Source: Bradyrhizobium sp. ORS 285 (GTDB lineage: Bacteria > Pseudomonadota > Alphaproteobacteria > Rhizobiales > Xanthobacteraceae). Taken from it: 64,000 bases of DNA. Position numbers and translations under genes: made by a program. The stretch is taken from assembly GCF_900176205.1 (NCBI RefSeq), contig NZ_LT859959.1, positions 2,108,001 to 2,172,000 of the forward strand, written 5' to 3'. Under the pieces are notes generated by a model. The model was not told where the DNA came from, ran no database searches, and saw only the letters and a program-made list of their open reading frames with translations. Of this stretch, positions 45,744 through 53,967 are shown piece after piece (the stretch's first letter is position 1; every line of letters begins with the position of its first letter).

Positions 45744-46223
45744 CTATTGATCCTTGCTGCGGGTGATCGTGATCGACGACTCGGTCTTGGTGCGGGCGCA
45801 ACGCATGTCGAGCCGGCGGTAGCGGCTCGGGACGTCGTCGCCGCGGAAGATGCCGAGCCGGCGGTAGCAGCGGGTGACGCCGCGGGCCATGTCGTCCTTC
45901 GGCAAAGTGAACACGATCGCCGCCGCGCTGGCCATCAAGTCGATGAAGGCGGCGGGCGGCTTGCGGTCGGTTTTTCCGAATAGCTGGCTGGAGAAATTCT
46001 TCGAGGAGCAGCCGAGCGTCAGCTCGCGCGCCTTGGGGTGGGCGAGATAGACGGTGCCGGCCGCGGTCTGGCCGATCTTGATGCCGTCGATGCCGTTCTT
46101 CAGCTCCTTGGCGACGTCGTCGCAGCGATCCGCCCGCGCGGCCTGCGGCCCGAGCATCGCGCCGAGTGCAATGAGGATGGCAAAGCCGGCCGCGCGGCCA
46201 AACGAACAAAGATATGATTTCAT
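45744..46223 (-). CDS. Secreted protein of unknown function (159 aa)
   Basis: A signal peptide (about residues 1-31, GFAILIALGAMLGPQAARA) is followed by a mature part with four cysteines (DRCDD, LGCSS, TRCYR, MRCAR), suggesting two disulphides in the periplasm. A G-rich ribosome site precedes ATG 46223. No motif of known function is visible. The next gene on the same strand, the Kazal-like one, is 145 bases upstream, so they may be separate units. Confidence 0.65.
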   Translation of the reverse strand: MKSYLCSFGRAAGFAILIALGAMLGPQAARADRCDDVAKELKNGIDGIKIGQTAAGTVYLAHPKARELTLGCSSKNFSSQLFGKTDRKPPAAFIDLMASAAAIVFTLPKDDMARGVTRCYRRLGIFRGDDVPSRYRRLDMRCARTKTESSITITRSKDQ

Positions 46224-46368
46224 TCCAAATACCCCCGCGCCATTGAAGCCTGGGCGCGGAGGTCATGCAAGCGCGACGCGCCACAGCCGCACAAGATCAT
46301 CGGCCGATGTGACCGTGCGTCGACGCACGACGGTCACCGTGCCGGGCGGCAGCGGCGCGACCGCTATG

Positions 46369-46686
46369 TCAGAACGTGCAGCGGCCCGGATGTGACAGTG
46401 AGACGCCGGCGGCGCGGCGCTCGCAGTCGTTGCCATAGGTCTGGAAGTTACAGCCGCATACCGGCATGTAGATCTTGTTACAGAACGTCGGCGTGCGGCG
46501 GCACACGCCCATCATGTCGAACCGGCCACATTGGCCGGCCGGAAACTCGCAAAACAGCCCGGCATTGCAGGGAATGCCGGCAAAGCCGCCGCAAGCCCGC
46601 CCGGGACCAACGGCGCCGGCCGAACCAGGGAGCAGGGTGATCAGAGCGAGAGCAAAACTGATCGCAACACAGAGACCTCGTGCCAT
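46369..46686 (-). CDS. Secreted Kazal-like protein (105 aa)
   Basis: A signal peptide (about residues 1-25) is followed by a cysteine-rich mature protein with ten cysteines. The second half, PVCGCNFQTYGNDCERRAAG followed by a final C-T-F, matches the Kazal serine-protease-inhibitor pattern (C-x-C...TYxNxC). The first half (CGGFAGIPCNAGLFCEFP, then QCGRFDMMGVC) resembles the short cysteine repeats often fused to Kazal units in bacteria. A perfect GGAGG ribosome site precedes the ATG. The protein may inhibit a protease outside the cell; the target is unknown. Confidence 0.8.
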   Translation of the reverse strand: MARGLCVAISFALALITLLPGSAGAVGPGRACGGFAGIPCNAGLFCEFPAGQCGRFDMMGVCRRTPTFCNKIYMPVCGCNFQTYGNDCERRAAGVSLSHPGRCTF

Positions 46687-46845
46687 GACGCCTCCAAAAT
46701 GAAAATGAATAGGACAACAATCTCAGGTTACATTTTCTGACAATCTCTTGCAATCCGTTTCGGCGCCTTGGCGGAGTCGCGACGAGCCAACAGCGTTCTG
46801 CTGGCCGTTCTTTTCGTTTTGTGCTGAAGCTGCTATATTTCGACC

Positions 46846-47067
46846 ATGACAACGTTACTTGAGCAGGCCTTGCAGCAGGTTCAACGGCTGTCCGCAGATG
46901 ATCAGAACGCTGCGGCTGGCGCGTTGCTTGACTATGTCAAGCACATGCGTGACGTCAGCCTGACCGATGCCCAGCTTGAAGAAGTCCGCCGCCGTCGGGC
47001 CAATCCCGATCGGAAGATCGTGTCACACGCGGAAGCGCGGGATCGCATCGGCAAGCTAGGATCCTGA
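46846..47067 (+). CDS. Antitoxin of a ParE-type toxin-antitoxin pair (73 aa)
   Basis: A short helical protein (MTTLLEQALQQVQRLSADDQ, with VSHAEARDRIGKLGS at the C-terminus), typical in size and position for an antitoxin: it lies 7 bases before a ParE/RelE-type toxin gene. The C-terminal half is basic and probably wraps the toxin. A TATATT box at 46834-46839 is so close to the ATG that the mRNA may have almost no leader. Autoregulation by the complex is usual for such pairs but is not shown here. Confidence 0.8.
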   Translation: MTTLLEQALQQVQRLSADDQNAAAGALLDYVKHMRDVSLTDAQLEEVRRRRANPDRKIVSHAEARDRIGKLGS

Positions 47068-47074
47068 TCTTTCG

Positions 47075-47377
47075 ATGAAGCTCGTTTTTGATGATCAGGC
47101 CCTTGCCGATATCGAAAACATCTTCAGGTGGATCTCTCAGGATAATGCCGCGGCGGCGAAGGCCGTCGTCGATCGATTGCTTGGCAGCATCGAGCTACTG
47201 ATATCGTTTCCGCTGATCGGCCGCGTCGGGCGCGAGTCCGGAACCTTCGAGTGGGTCGTTCCTCGACTTCCTTATATCGTCGTCTACGAAATCCATCAGC
47301 ACGCCGATCAGGTGTTGATCACCGCCGTGTTTCACGGTGCGCAGGATCGTAGCCGAGACACCGAAGACTCGGAGTAG
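47075..47377 (+). CDS. ParE/RelE-family toxin (100 aa)
   Basis: It follows the ParE pattern: ALADIENIFRWISQDNAAAA, LLISFPLIGRVGRESGTFEW, then VVPRLPYIVVYEIHQHADQV and VFHGAQDRS. ParE-type toxins poison DNA gyrase, and RelE-type members cut mRNA; the I-x-x-x-HGAQDR end points to the ParE side. The gene begins 7 bases after the antitoxin stop. All the expected conserved positions look intact, so it may be active. Confidence 0.87.
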   Translation: MKLVFDDQALADIENIFRWISQDNAAAAKAVVDRLLGSIELLISFPLIGRVGRESGTFEWVVPRLPYIVVYEIHQHADQVLITAVFHGAQDRSRDTEDSE

Positions 47378-47600
47378 GATTGTAAACACGGCAGGGTGGT
47401 CGCCCCCGCAGGCGCATGCAGCTTCCCTGAGCCGATCCCTTCCCATCAACCACCGCTCTTCAGACCAAAGTAGGCATGGTCCCGCCCCGGAACGGCCATG
47501 CCGAACCATATGTTGCACCCCGACACCAGGGTGATATCAGACCTGTCAAGACCGCTTTGGGCGGCCATCTTTAGAACCCAAAGAACCCGAAGAGCTTCGC

Positions 47601-49256
47601 ATGAACGCGCCCACCGCTTTCCCCGACCAGTCCAAGCCCGTCCCGCCCTACAAGCACACGCCGCTGTTTCCGCTGGGGCCGGACACCACGCCCTACAAGA
47701 AGATCACGGCCGAGGGCGTCCTCGTCGAGAAGGTGCTCGGCCGCGACATGCTGGTGGTGTCGCGCGAGGCGTTGCGGACGCTCTCGGAGGCCGCGTTCGG
47801 CGAGATCAACCACTTCCTGCGCCCCGGCCATCTGAAGCAGCTGCGCAGCATCCTCGACGATGCGGAGGCCAGCCCGAACGACAAGTTCGTCGCGCTCGAC
47901 TTCCTGAAGAACGCCAACATCTCCGCCGGCGGCGTGCTGCCGATGTGCCAGGATACCGGCACCGCGATCATCATGGGCAAGAAGGGCTGCAACGTCATCA
48001 CCGACGGTGACGACGAGGCCGCGCTCTCCGAAGGCGCGCGTGACGCATACTTGCGCCGCAATCTGCGCTACTCGCAGGTCGCGCCGCTGAGCATGTACGA
48101 AGAGAAGAACACTGCCAACAACATGCCGGCGCAAACCGAGATCTACGCGGAAGGCGAGGACGCCTACAAGTTCATGTTCATGGCCAAGGGCGGCGGCTCG
48201 GCCAACAAGAGCTTCCTGTTCCAGGCAACGCCCTCGGTGCTGACCAAGGACCGGCTGCTGGCGTTCCTGAAGGAGAAAATCCTGACGCTCGGCACCGCCG
48301 CGTGCCCGCCTTATCACCTCGCCATTGTCATCGGCGGCACCTCGGCCGAGCTGTGCATGAAGACGGTGAAGCTCGCCTCCGCGCGCTATCTCGACGCGCT
48401 GCCGACCCATGGCTCCGCTGACGGCAACGCTTTCCGCGATGTCGAGATGGAGCAGGAAATCCACAAGATGACGCAGTCGCTCGGCGTCGGCGCGCAGTTC
48501 GGCGGCAAGTATTTCTGCCACGACGTCCGCGTCATCCGCATGCCGCGCCACGGCGCGAGCTTGCCGATCGGCCTCGGCGTGTCGTGCTCGGCCGACCGCC
48601 AGGTGCTCGGCAAGATCACCAAGGACGGCGTCTATCTCGAGGAGCTCGAGCATCATCCGGCGCAGTATCTGCCGGAGGTCGAGCAGGCGCTCGGCGGCGA
48701 GGTCGTGAAGATCGATCTGAACCAGCCGATGAAGGACATCCTTGCCACGCTGTCGAAGAACCCGATCAAGACCCGGCTGTCGCTGACCGGCACCATGATC
48801 GTCGCCCGCGACGCCGCGCACGCCAAGCTGCGCGAGCGCCTCGATCGCGGCGAACCGCTGCCGGACTACTTCAAGAACCATCCGGTCTACTACGCCGGTC
48901 CAGCCAAGACGCCGGACGGCTACGCCTCCGGCGCGTTCGGCCCGACCACGGCGGGCCGCATGGATTCCTTCGTCGATCAGTTCCAGGCGGCAGGCGGCTC
49001 GATGGTGATGGTCGCCAAGGGCAACCGCGCGCCGGCCGTGCGCGAGGCCTGCAAGAAGCACGGCGGCTTCTATCTCGGCTCCATCGGCGGCGCGGCGGCG
49101 AACCTCGCCGAGCATTGCATCAAGAAGGTCGAGGTCGTCGAATATCCCGAGCTCGGCATGGAAGCGATCTGGCGAATCGAGGTAGTGGATTTCCCGGCCT
49201 TCATCATCATCGACGACAAGGGCAACGACTTCTTCAAGGAGCTGAACCTCGGCTGA
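47601..49256 (+). CDS. Class I (iron-sulfur) fumarate hydratase (551 aa)
   Basis: This is a full-length fused class I fumarase, which interconverts fumarate and malate in the TCA cycle using a [4Fe-4S] cluster. [19 protein letters not shown] near residues 112-130, [14 protein letters not shown] near 200, [20 protein letters not shown] near 235-255 and [18 protein letters not shown] near 395 are diagnostic, and the C-terminal beta part ([19 protein letters not shown]) is complete. Length matches FumA/FumB (about 548). The start is preceded by GAAGAG. It is transcribed alone; a large inverted repeat lies 140 bases downstream. Confidence 0.95.
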   Translation: MNAPTAFPDQSKPVPPYKHTPLFPLGPDTTPYKKITAEGVLVEKVLGRDMLVVSREALRTLSEAAFGEINHFLRPGHLKQLRSILDDAEASPNDKFVALDFLKNANISAGGVLPMCQDTGTAIIMGKKGCNVITDGDDEAALSEGARDAYLRRNLRYSQVAPLSMYEEKNTANNMPAQTEIYAEGEDAYKFMFMAKGGGSANKSFLFQATPSVLTKDRLLAFLKEKILTLGTAACPPYHLAIVIGGTSAELCMKTVKLASARYLDALPTHGSADGNAFRDVEMEQEIHKMTQSLGVGAQFGGKYFCHDVRVIRMPRHGASLPIGLGVSCSADRQVLGKITKDGVYLEELEHHPAQYLPEVEQALGGEVVKIDLNQPMKDILATLSKNPIKTRLSLTGTMIVARDAAHAKLRERLDRGEPLPDYFKNHPVYYAGPAKTPDGYASGAFGPTTAGRMDSFVDQFQAAGGSMVMVAKGNRAPAVREACKKHGGFYLGSIGGAAANLAEHCIKKVEVVEYPELGMEAIWRIEVVDFPAFIIIDDKGNDFFKELNLG

Positions 49257-49395
49257 GGTGAGGTTCGGGCGGTGTTTGCTGCAGCGGCCGGGAGCGATCC
49301 CGGCCGTTGGCGTGTGGAGGAGGGCGGGCTGAGTGCCGCGTGTCGCACGCTCCAACTGGGAGTAGGAGCCGTGATGTTGCGGCCCGAACGGTGCG

Positions 49396-49578
49396 CTCCC
49401 CTCCCCCTTGCGGGGAGGGGTTGGGGGTGGGGGTCCGCGAACTCCGCTCTATCGATAAGAAACAGACCGCTGCGTCCGCAGCGCACAGGCTCTCTCGATG
49501 ATCTTTCGATGTGCCCTCCATCGCGTTCAGCGCCCGGAGACCCCCACCCCCGACCCCTCCCCGCAAGGGGGAGGGGAG
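49396..49578. repeat. 40-base inverted repeat pair after the fumarase gene
   Basis: The left arm (49396-49435, beginning CTCCCCTCCCCCTTGC) and the right arm (49539-49578) are reverse complements with one mismatch in 40 bases, around a 103-base middle. Each arm also contains its own short hairpin (CCTCCCC...GGGGAGG). This is a G/C-strand-biased repeat type common in Bradyrhizobium-like genomes. The 430-base spacer (49257-49686) holds nothing else that I can identify. Confidence 0.85.
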
Positions 49579-49686
49579 CTCACTGTTGGCGTGGTGGGCA
49601 GCTCGGCCTCGATTTCGAAGCGGCTGAGGTCACGGCACCCTAGTATTATATGCAAGCCGGTCGGGAGCATTTGATAGTTGAGCTCA

Positions 49687-50367
49687 ATGCACCCCCACCG
49701 CATCCTCGGTCTCGACGGCTTCTCGCGCGGCTGGGTCGCCGTCACGATCGAGGACGGCCGGTGTGACGTCGCGTTCCCCGCCGACATCACCACCGCGCTC
49801 GCGGCCCCCTTCACCCGTGCCGCAATCGATATCCCGATCGGCATGACCGACGACGGCACCCGCGCCTGTGACCAGCTTGCCCGCGACAGGCTCGCGCCGC
49901 ATCGCTCCCGCGTCTTTACCGGTGCCCGCCGCTGGCTTTGGGAAAGCCACACCGATCCCGACGAGGCCAACAAAGAGGCCTCCCGCCGCGGCCAGCCGCG
50001 CGCCTCGCGCCAGCTCTGGCATCTCGGCCGCAAGATCATGGAGGTCGATGCCTTCGTGCGCACGCATCGCGAGCGCGACATCCGCGAGGTCCATCCGGAG
50101 CTGGTGTTCCTGCGCCTCAACGGCGCACCGCTGCCGTCGAAGAAGACGGAGCAGGGCGCCAGACTGCGGCGTAACTTGTTAGTTGCGACCGGCTTCACCG
50201 CGCTCGACGAGTGGCTGACCAGCGCCCGCTTCGGCACCGGAGCGAAGTCCGACGACGTCCTCGACGCCTGCGCGGTCGCGCTCGCGGCGCGGGATTGCGC
50301 GGGCAGCTTGCCGCAAGGCAAGCCGCCGCGCGATGCGTATGGCGTGGGGATGCAGATCTGGTTCTGA
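49687..50367 (+). CDS. DUF429 family protein, RNase H-like fold (226 aa)
   Basis: The N-terminus ILGLDGFSRGWVAVTIEDGR, followed by AAIDIPIGMTDDGTRACDQL, and the later EVHPELVFLRLNG and DDVLDACAVALAARD match DUF429 proteins, which have acidic residues in an RNase H-like arrangement (D in LGLDG, D in AIDIPIG, DD near the C-terminus). A nuclease role has been proposed but is not proven. ATG 49687 is used; a TTG three codons upstream is possible. No clear ribosome site. Confidence 0.85.
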   Translation: MHPHRILGLDGFSRGWVAVTIEDGRCDVAFPADITTALAAPFTRAAIDIPIGMTDDGTRACDQLARDRLAPHRSRVFTGARRWLWESHTDPDEANKEASRRGQPRASRQLWHLGRKIMEVDAFVRTHRERDIREVHPELVFLRLNGAPLPSKKTEQGARLRRNLLVATGFTALDEWLTSARFGTGAKSDDVLDACAVALAARDCAGSLPQGKPPRDAYGVGMQIWF

Positions 50368-50405
50368 GCAGGGAGTGCGGGTCCGACGGTGGCTCCAAAG
50401 TCGGT

Positions 50406-50513
50406 CGTCATTGCGGGGCGACGCGCAAAGCGCGGCGAGCCCGGAGTCCATTTCGCCACGCGCCTACCGCGCAATGGAGTCCGGGTTCGTGCTTCGCACG
50501 CCCCGGAATGACG
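50406..50513. repeat. Palindromic dispersed repeat with imperfect 40-45-base arms
   Basis: The left arm (50406-50450) starts CGTCATTGCGGGGCG and the right arm (50474-50513) ends CGCCCCGGAATGACG; their inner ends are GGAGTCCAT and ATGGAGTCC. The arms are imperfect reverse complements. The stretch lies 38 bases after the DUF429 gene and may form a large hairpin in RNA. Confidence 0.75.
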
Positions 50514-50610
50514 GAGGAGAGGGTTGCGCTTGCGCCAGACGGACTGGCACGGCGATTGTTACTCTTCATAATTCTGATAAAAATAATCTTCTTGCCATTT
50601 TGCGGAAATC

Positions 50611-51078
50611 ATGATTATCTCGCGACATCCCGCCTCACTGCAAGGGGCGTTGCGCGCGATCGTCACGACACGCGAGGCGGGGATGCGATGGCCGCGGGAG
50701 ATCGCAGCGTCCTCTCACGAGGGCGCGGACGAACGATCGCACGCGGACGTGAAGTCGCAGCGTCCTGACACCCCGAAGCTGGTGTCAACCGCGCAATGCG
50801 CAAGCATTGTCGCGGCATGGTGGCCAACAAGCCGGCGCACCAGGGAGACTGCGTATAAGCGTCAAAACCATCGCGCAGGGAAGGCCGGGCGTTTCTCGGC
50901 TGCACCTGTGGTACCTGCCGCCTGCATTTTTCTCGCAGGCGGGCCGCAGGCGTCAGCCGACGCCTGGCCTTCCCTGCGCCCTTTGCATCTCGCGAGGGGG
51001 ATGACGACGCATCACTCGGGCCCCATCAGCCGCGGGAATGCGAACGCGTGTCTAGGCTGTTTGAGATGTGAAGCGTGA
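50611..51078 (+). other. Open frame within repeat-rich spacer, probably a dispersed repeat rather than a gene
   Basis: A 155-codon frame covers a stretch full of short inverted repeats (for example GGCGTCAGCCGACGCC near 50949). The predicted peptide is rich in R, A and S, with no domain, and resembles peptides predicted from a repeat seen many times in Bradyrhizobium genomes (from memory, not checked). Near the end, GTCCCGGC and GCCGGGAC form another hairpin (51102-51122). I do not call a gene here. Confidence 0.5.
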
Positions 51079-51158
51079 TCGCAGGCGGCAAACACAGTGT
51101 CGTCCCGGCCTCGAGCCGGGACCCATACGCCGCGGCGGACGTGATGGGCAAAATGCTA

Positions 51159-51260
51159 AAGCATGATCCGGAGAAGTGCGCAGCGGTTTTCCGAAAAGAT
51201 CATGCGCAAACAACAACCTAAAGCGCGATGACGATTCATCCTGATCTCATCGCGCTTTAG
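51159..51260. repeat. Dispersed palindromic repeat, copy 2 (reverse orientation of 15284-15370)
   Basis: It contains AGCATGATCCGG, GAAGTGCGCAGCGGTTTTCC, GATCATGCGCAAACAACAAC, then CTAAAGCGCGATGA and TCATCGCGCTTTAG as a 14-base inverted repeat with a 15-base spacer. The first copy has the same blocks in reverse, with only a 2-base spacer between the arms. Confidence 0.8.
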
Positions 51261-51350
51261 TCGCCAGTCTGCCTCGAACCGCTGCCTGGGGGGATGGGTC
51301 GCGGGCTCGGAGGCCCGGACGACGGCGGAGCGTGTTGATGCAGCGGGGAC

Positions 51351-51488
51351 GTAGGGTGGGCAAAGCGGCCGCCCGAAAGGGCGGTCGTGTGCCCACCGTT
51401 TGTCGGAGCATTCGGAGAAAATGGTGGGCACGGCGCGCGCCATCTCGCCTTGATCACAGGCAGCGGGGAGCGCCTTTGCCCACCCTAC
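51351..51488. repeat. MITE-like element with nested inverted repeats
   Basis: Terminal arms GTAGGGTGGGCAAAG (51351-51365) and CTTTGCCCACCCTAC (51474-51488) are perfect reverse complements. Inside lies a second pair, GTGCCCACC (51389-51397) and GGTGGGCAC (51423-51431). There is no transposase gene. The element ends 11 bases from the stop of the gene at 51499. Confidence 0.75.
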
Positions 51489-51498
51489 ACGACGCGGA

Positions 51499-51795
51499 TC
51501 AGCCCCGCGAGCCGGTGAAGGGGAAGCTGCCCATGAAGCCGATGCCCATCTCGCCGGAGATGGTGTCGCCGGCGACCTTGCCCTTGAAGTCGAGCGTCAG
51601 CGGCATCGGGCTGGTGATCGAGACCTTCCAGGCGACGTCGTCGCCGTTGACGGTGCCGTCGAAGATCTCGGCGGAATCACCCTCGGCGGCCTGGGTGCCG
51701 GTCAGCGTCGAGCCGGAGCTTGTCAGGCTCAAGGTCGCGCTGCGCTCGCCCATCGGCGTGTTCAAGGTCAGATTCCAGTTGCCGTCCACAGCCAT
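51499..51795 (-). CDS. Small beta-rich protein of unknown function (98 aa)
   Basis: Alternating hydrophobic and polar residues (GNWNLTLNTPMGERSATLSL, then VAWKVSITSPMPLTLDFKGK) point to a beta barrel or sandwich, like small lipocalin-type proteins. No signal peptide or cysteines. ATG 51795 has AGGAG eight bases upstream; the longer frame to 51819 lacks one. It lies on the same strand as the IspZ-like genes, 127 bases after the last, so it might belong to their operon. No family known to me. Confidence 0.65.
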   Translation of the reverse strand: MAVDGNWNLTLNTPMGERSATLSLTSSGSTLTGTQAAEGDSAEIFDGTVNGDDVAWKVSITSPMPLTLDFKGKVAGDTISGEMGIGFMGSFPFTGSRG

Positions 51796-51922
51796 CGATC
51801 GTTCTCCTGGCGTTGCCATCCCGGGCCCCGAAGCAGCCTTCGAGGGGGCCTTCGGGCGCCCCTATAGCGCATCTTCGATGATAAGCCCAATGCGGCGATC
51901 AGGCCCTTGCTCAAGCCCTTCC

Positions 51923-52471
51923 TCAAGCTCTGGCCGCGCGCAGGCGGCTGGCGATGATGAAGCGGAAGGCGATGAACTGCACGCCGAAAGCGGCGACCTT
52001 CGCGGCCGCGGTGAAAGTCATGTAGATGACCCAGAGCTTGATGTCGCCGGTCATCGCCACGCCGATCGTGCCGAGGCCGAGTGCGAACATCAGCGCCGCC
52101 CAGGCGTAGCCGGCGCCCGTGACGTATTCGGGAATCGTCTCCGCCACCATCGGGGGAACGTAGCGCAGCATCCAGCCGCGCTTGAGCATGATCAGGCCGA
52201 TGGCGAAGTGGCCGATCGCGGGCTTTGCGAACATGAAGCGGGGATCATTCGTCAGCAGCGTCACGCTGCCGAGCACCACGACCAGAGCGATGCTGGCATA
52301 GGCCATGAAGCCGAGGCTATGGCCCTTGATTCGGGCCCATACCACCTGGACGATGGCGACGCCGACCGCAGCCGAGGTGGCCAGCACGACGTCATCGGTG
52401 GCGAGATAGAGGATGAAGAAGACGGCGGCAGACAGAAAATCGGCCGTCAGCTTCGTAAACACGTCTTTCAC
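51923..52471 (-). CDS. IspZ/YciB-like inner-membrane protein, copy B (182 aa)
   Basis: Five or six membrane helices and the order of motifs recall the IspZ/YciB (septation protein A) family: FFILYLATDDVVLATSAAVG, ASIALVVVLGSVTLLTNDPR, then FMFAKPAIGHFAIGLIMLKR and LGLGTIGVAMTGDIKLWVIY. YciB is linked to cell-envelope synthesis and septation in enterobacteria. This protein is closely similar to the copy at 53311. The GTG start has GGGAG six bases upstream. It follows the membrane gene at 52496 by 24 bases under a promoter with TetR-type operators. The envelope role is inference. Confidence 0.75.
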   Translation of the reverse strand: MKDVFTKLTADFLSAAVFFILYLATDDVVLATSAAVGVAIVQVVWARIKGHSLGFMAYASIALVVVLGSVTLLTNDPRFMFAKPAIGHFAIGLIMLKRGWMLRYVPPMVAETIPEYVTGAGYAWAALMFALGLGTIGVAMTGDIKLWVIYMTFTAAAKVAAFGVQFIAFRFIIASRLRAARA

Positions 52472-52495
52472 GCACGTCTCCCTGGAGCCAAACCG

Positions 52496-53080
52496 TCACG
52501 AATCCTGGCCGGACATTGCGGCAGCAGTCTGCGCGGCGATGTCTTTCGTTCTACGATACTCAGGATACCAGCGCGTGAAATAAAGTGCACTGTTGCGGGC
52601 GGCGAAGGCAATCGCGAGGCCGGTCCAATAGGGCAGGCCGGGGACGTAGAGCGTCATCATGTTGCCGATGATCATCAGCAGCGCCGACGCCGTCCAGGCG
52701 CCGGTGATGACGTAATTGGCGCGCAGAAAACCAGGAATCGCCGCGGTTTCCGGCGGCACCGCCTCGATCGCATATTGCAGCGTGAAGGGCATGCGCAGCA
52801 GCATCGAGCCGAGCGACAGCGCGAAAATGCCGCAGTCGACCGCGAGCCGCACCGCCGAGGCGCTCATCTCGGGCTCGACCAGCTGGAGGTAGGCTGCTAC
52901 GGCCGCGAACACGATCGCCGAGCCGAGGCCGAGAATCTTGACCGACCGGCCCTTGATGACGTCCAGCGCCACCACCGCCAGGCACAGCGCGGTCGCCACC
53001 GCCAGTCTGAGCGTGGCCGAGACCACCATCATCAGCGCAGCGTAAACGCCGTAGGGCGCGAGGATGAGGAAGATCGTCAT
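52496..53080 (-). CDS. Membrane protein of unknown function in the TetR-controlled unit (194 aa)
   Basis: About six hydrophobic segments are visible (for example MTIFLILAPYGVYAALMMVV, LCLAVVALDVIKGRSVKILG and ALLMIIGNMMTLYVPGLPYW). The layout resembles the neighbouring IspZ-like proteins and may be a distant relative. ATG 53080 has GGGAGGAG six bases upstream; the start at 53101 lies inside the operator. Operators at 53100-53171 match those before the carotenoid oxygenase. No known family. Confidence 0.75.
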   Translation of the reverse strand: MTIFLILAPYGVYAALMMVVSATLRLAVATALCLAVVALDVIKGRSVKILGLGSAIVFAAVAAYLQLVEPEMSASAVRLAVDCGIFALSLGSMLLRMPFTLQYAIEAVPPETAAIPGFLRANYVITGAWTASALLMIIGNMMTLYVPGLPYWTGLAIAFAARNSALYFTRWYPEYRRTKDIAAQTAAAMSGQDS

Positions 53081-53099
53081 CGGTGGCTCCTCCCGAGCC

Positions 53100-53171
53100 A
53101 ATCTTTACAATGGAAAGATTTTTACGAGAAGGAGCGTGCCCGGTCAAGCGAATCTTGACGGTGTCAAAATG
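53100..53171. promoter_or_regulatory. Pair of TetR-type operators before the membrane/IspZ-like unit B
   Basis: AATCTTTAC-AAT-GGAAAGATT (53100-53120) is a near-perfect dyad; AATCTTGAC-GGT-GTCAAAATG (53151-53171) is a weaker one, with centres 51 bases apart. Both match the two operators at 55387-55465. Between them the sequence CGGTCAAGC is also shared, so the control region was duplicated. Confidence 0.7.
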
Positions 53172-53310
53172 TTGTGAGGAGCGAGATATGATTGTTTTAT
53201 TTCAATTGGTTACAGGAGCTACTGGCGCCGGTCTGCCGATCGCCCGCCCGGCGCTCCGCCGGGGCAGGCCCAATTCAACGGATCCGGCGCAGGACGGCCT
53301 CCAGCGATTC

Positions 53311-53904
53311 CTAGAGCAACTGGAGGCCGAGCAGCCCAGGCCGGCCACCGGCCGCGACTCGCGCCGCCCGAATGCGCCGCCGGACGAGCACGCGGAAGGT
53401 GACGAACTGGATCGCGAAGGCTGCGATCTTGGCGCCGACCGCCACGACCGAAATGTACAGCGCCCACATCTTCAGATCGCCGGTCAGGGCCACGGCGATG
53501 GTGCCGAGGCCGAGGGCGAACATCAGCGCCGCCCAGGCATAGCCGGCAACGGTGACCGCGCCCGGGATGTTGTCGGTCACGATCGCAGGCACATAGCGCA
53601 GCATCCAGCCGCGCTTGAGCATGATGAGCCCGACCGCGAAATGGCCGATCGCGGGTTTGGCGAACATGAAGCGCGGGTCGTCGGTGAGCAGCGTGATCGC
53701 GCCGAGCACGACCACCAGCGCGAGGCTGGCCTGGGTCATGAAATTGAGCGGCCGGCCCTGCATCCGCGCATGGACGAGCTGTGCGATTGCCACCGCAATG
53801 GCGAGCGCGCTTCCCAGCGCCGCGCTGCCGGTGGCGAGGGTGAGCACGAAAAAGACGATAGCCGAGAGGAAGTCGGTGCACAGCTCGATCAAGGCGTGTC
53901 GCAT
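53311..53904 (-). CDS. IspZ/YciB-like inner-membrane protein, copy A (197 aa)
   Basis: It is a close relative of the protein at 51923: the two share DDPRFMFAKPAIGHFA and GLIMLKRGWMLRYVP almost unchanged, and AGYAWAALMFALGLGTI. Five to six membrane helices are expected; a basic, glycine-rich tail follows the last. It lies 63 bases downstream of the carotenoid oxygenase gene on the same strand and is probably co-transcribed with it. The ATG follows GGAGAC. Whether it acts in envelope synthesis like YciB or handles a lipid-soluble substrate is open. Confidence 0.75.
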   Translation of the reverse strand: MRHALIELCTDFLSAIVFFVLTLATGSAALGSALAIAVAIAQLVHARMQGRPLNFMTQASLALVVVLGAITLLTDDPRFMFAKPAIGHFAVGLIMLKRGWMLRYVPAIVTDNIPGAVTVAGYAWAALMFALGLGTIAVALTGDLKMWALYISVVAVGAKIAAFAIQFVTFRVLVRRRIRAARVAAGGRPGLLGLQLL

Positions 53905-53967
53905 GGATGTCTCCGATGTGTTCGGCGATGGCGGGTGTGTCGCGCAGAGGGTCGTCGCGGCTTCGTG

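Noticed and set aside
47571..49355. A 594-codon minus-strand frame over the fumarase gene
   Set aside because: Class I fumarase on the + strand is unmistakable; the minus frame is its shadow.
49396..49578. Possible IS element with terminal inverted repeats
   Set aside because: Only 103 bases separate the arms, there is no transposase frame and no target duplication was seen.
50368..51270. Possible CRISPR array in the repeat-rich spacer
   Set aside because: The repeats differ from each other, are palindromic and are not regularly spaced; no cas gene is near.
51351..51488. Complete insertion sequence
   Set aside because: Too short (138 bases) and without a coding frame; treated as a MITE-like repeat.
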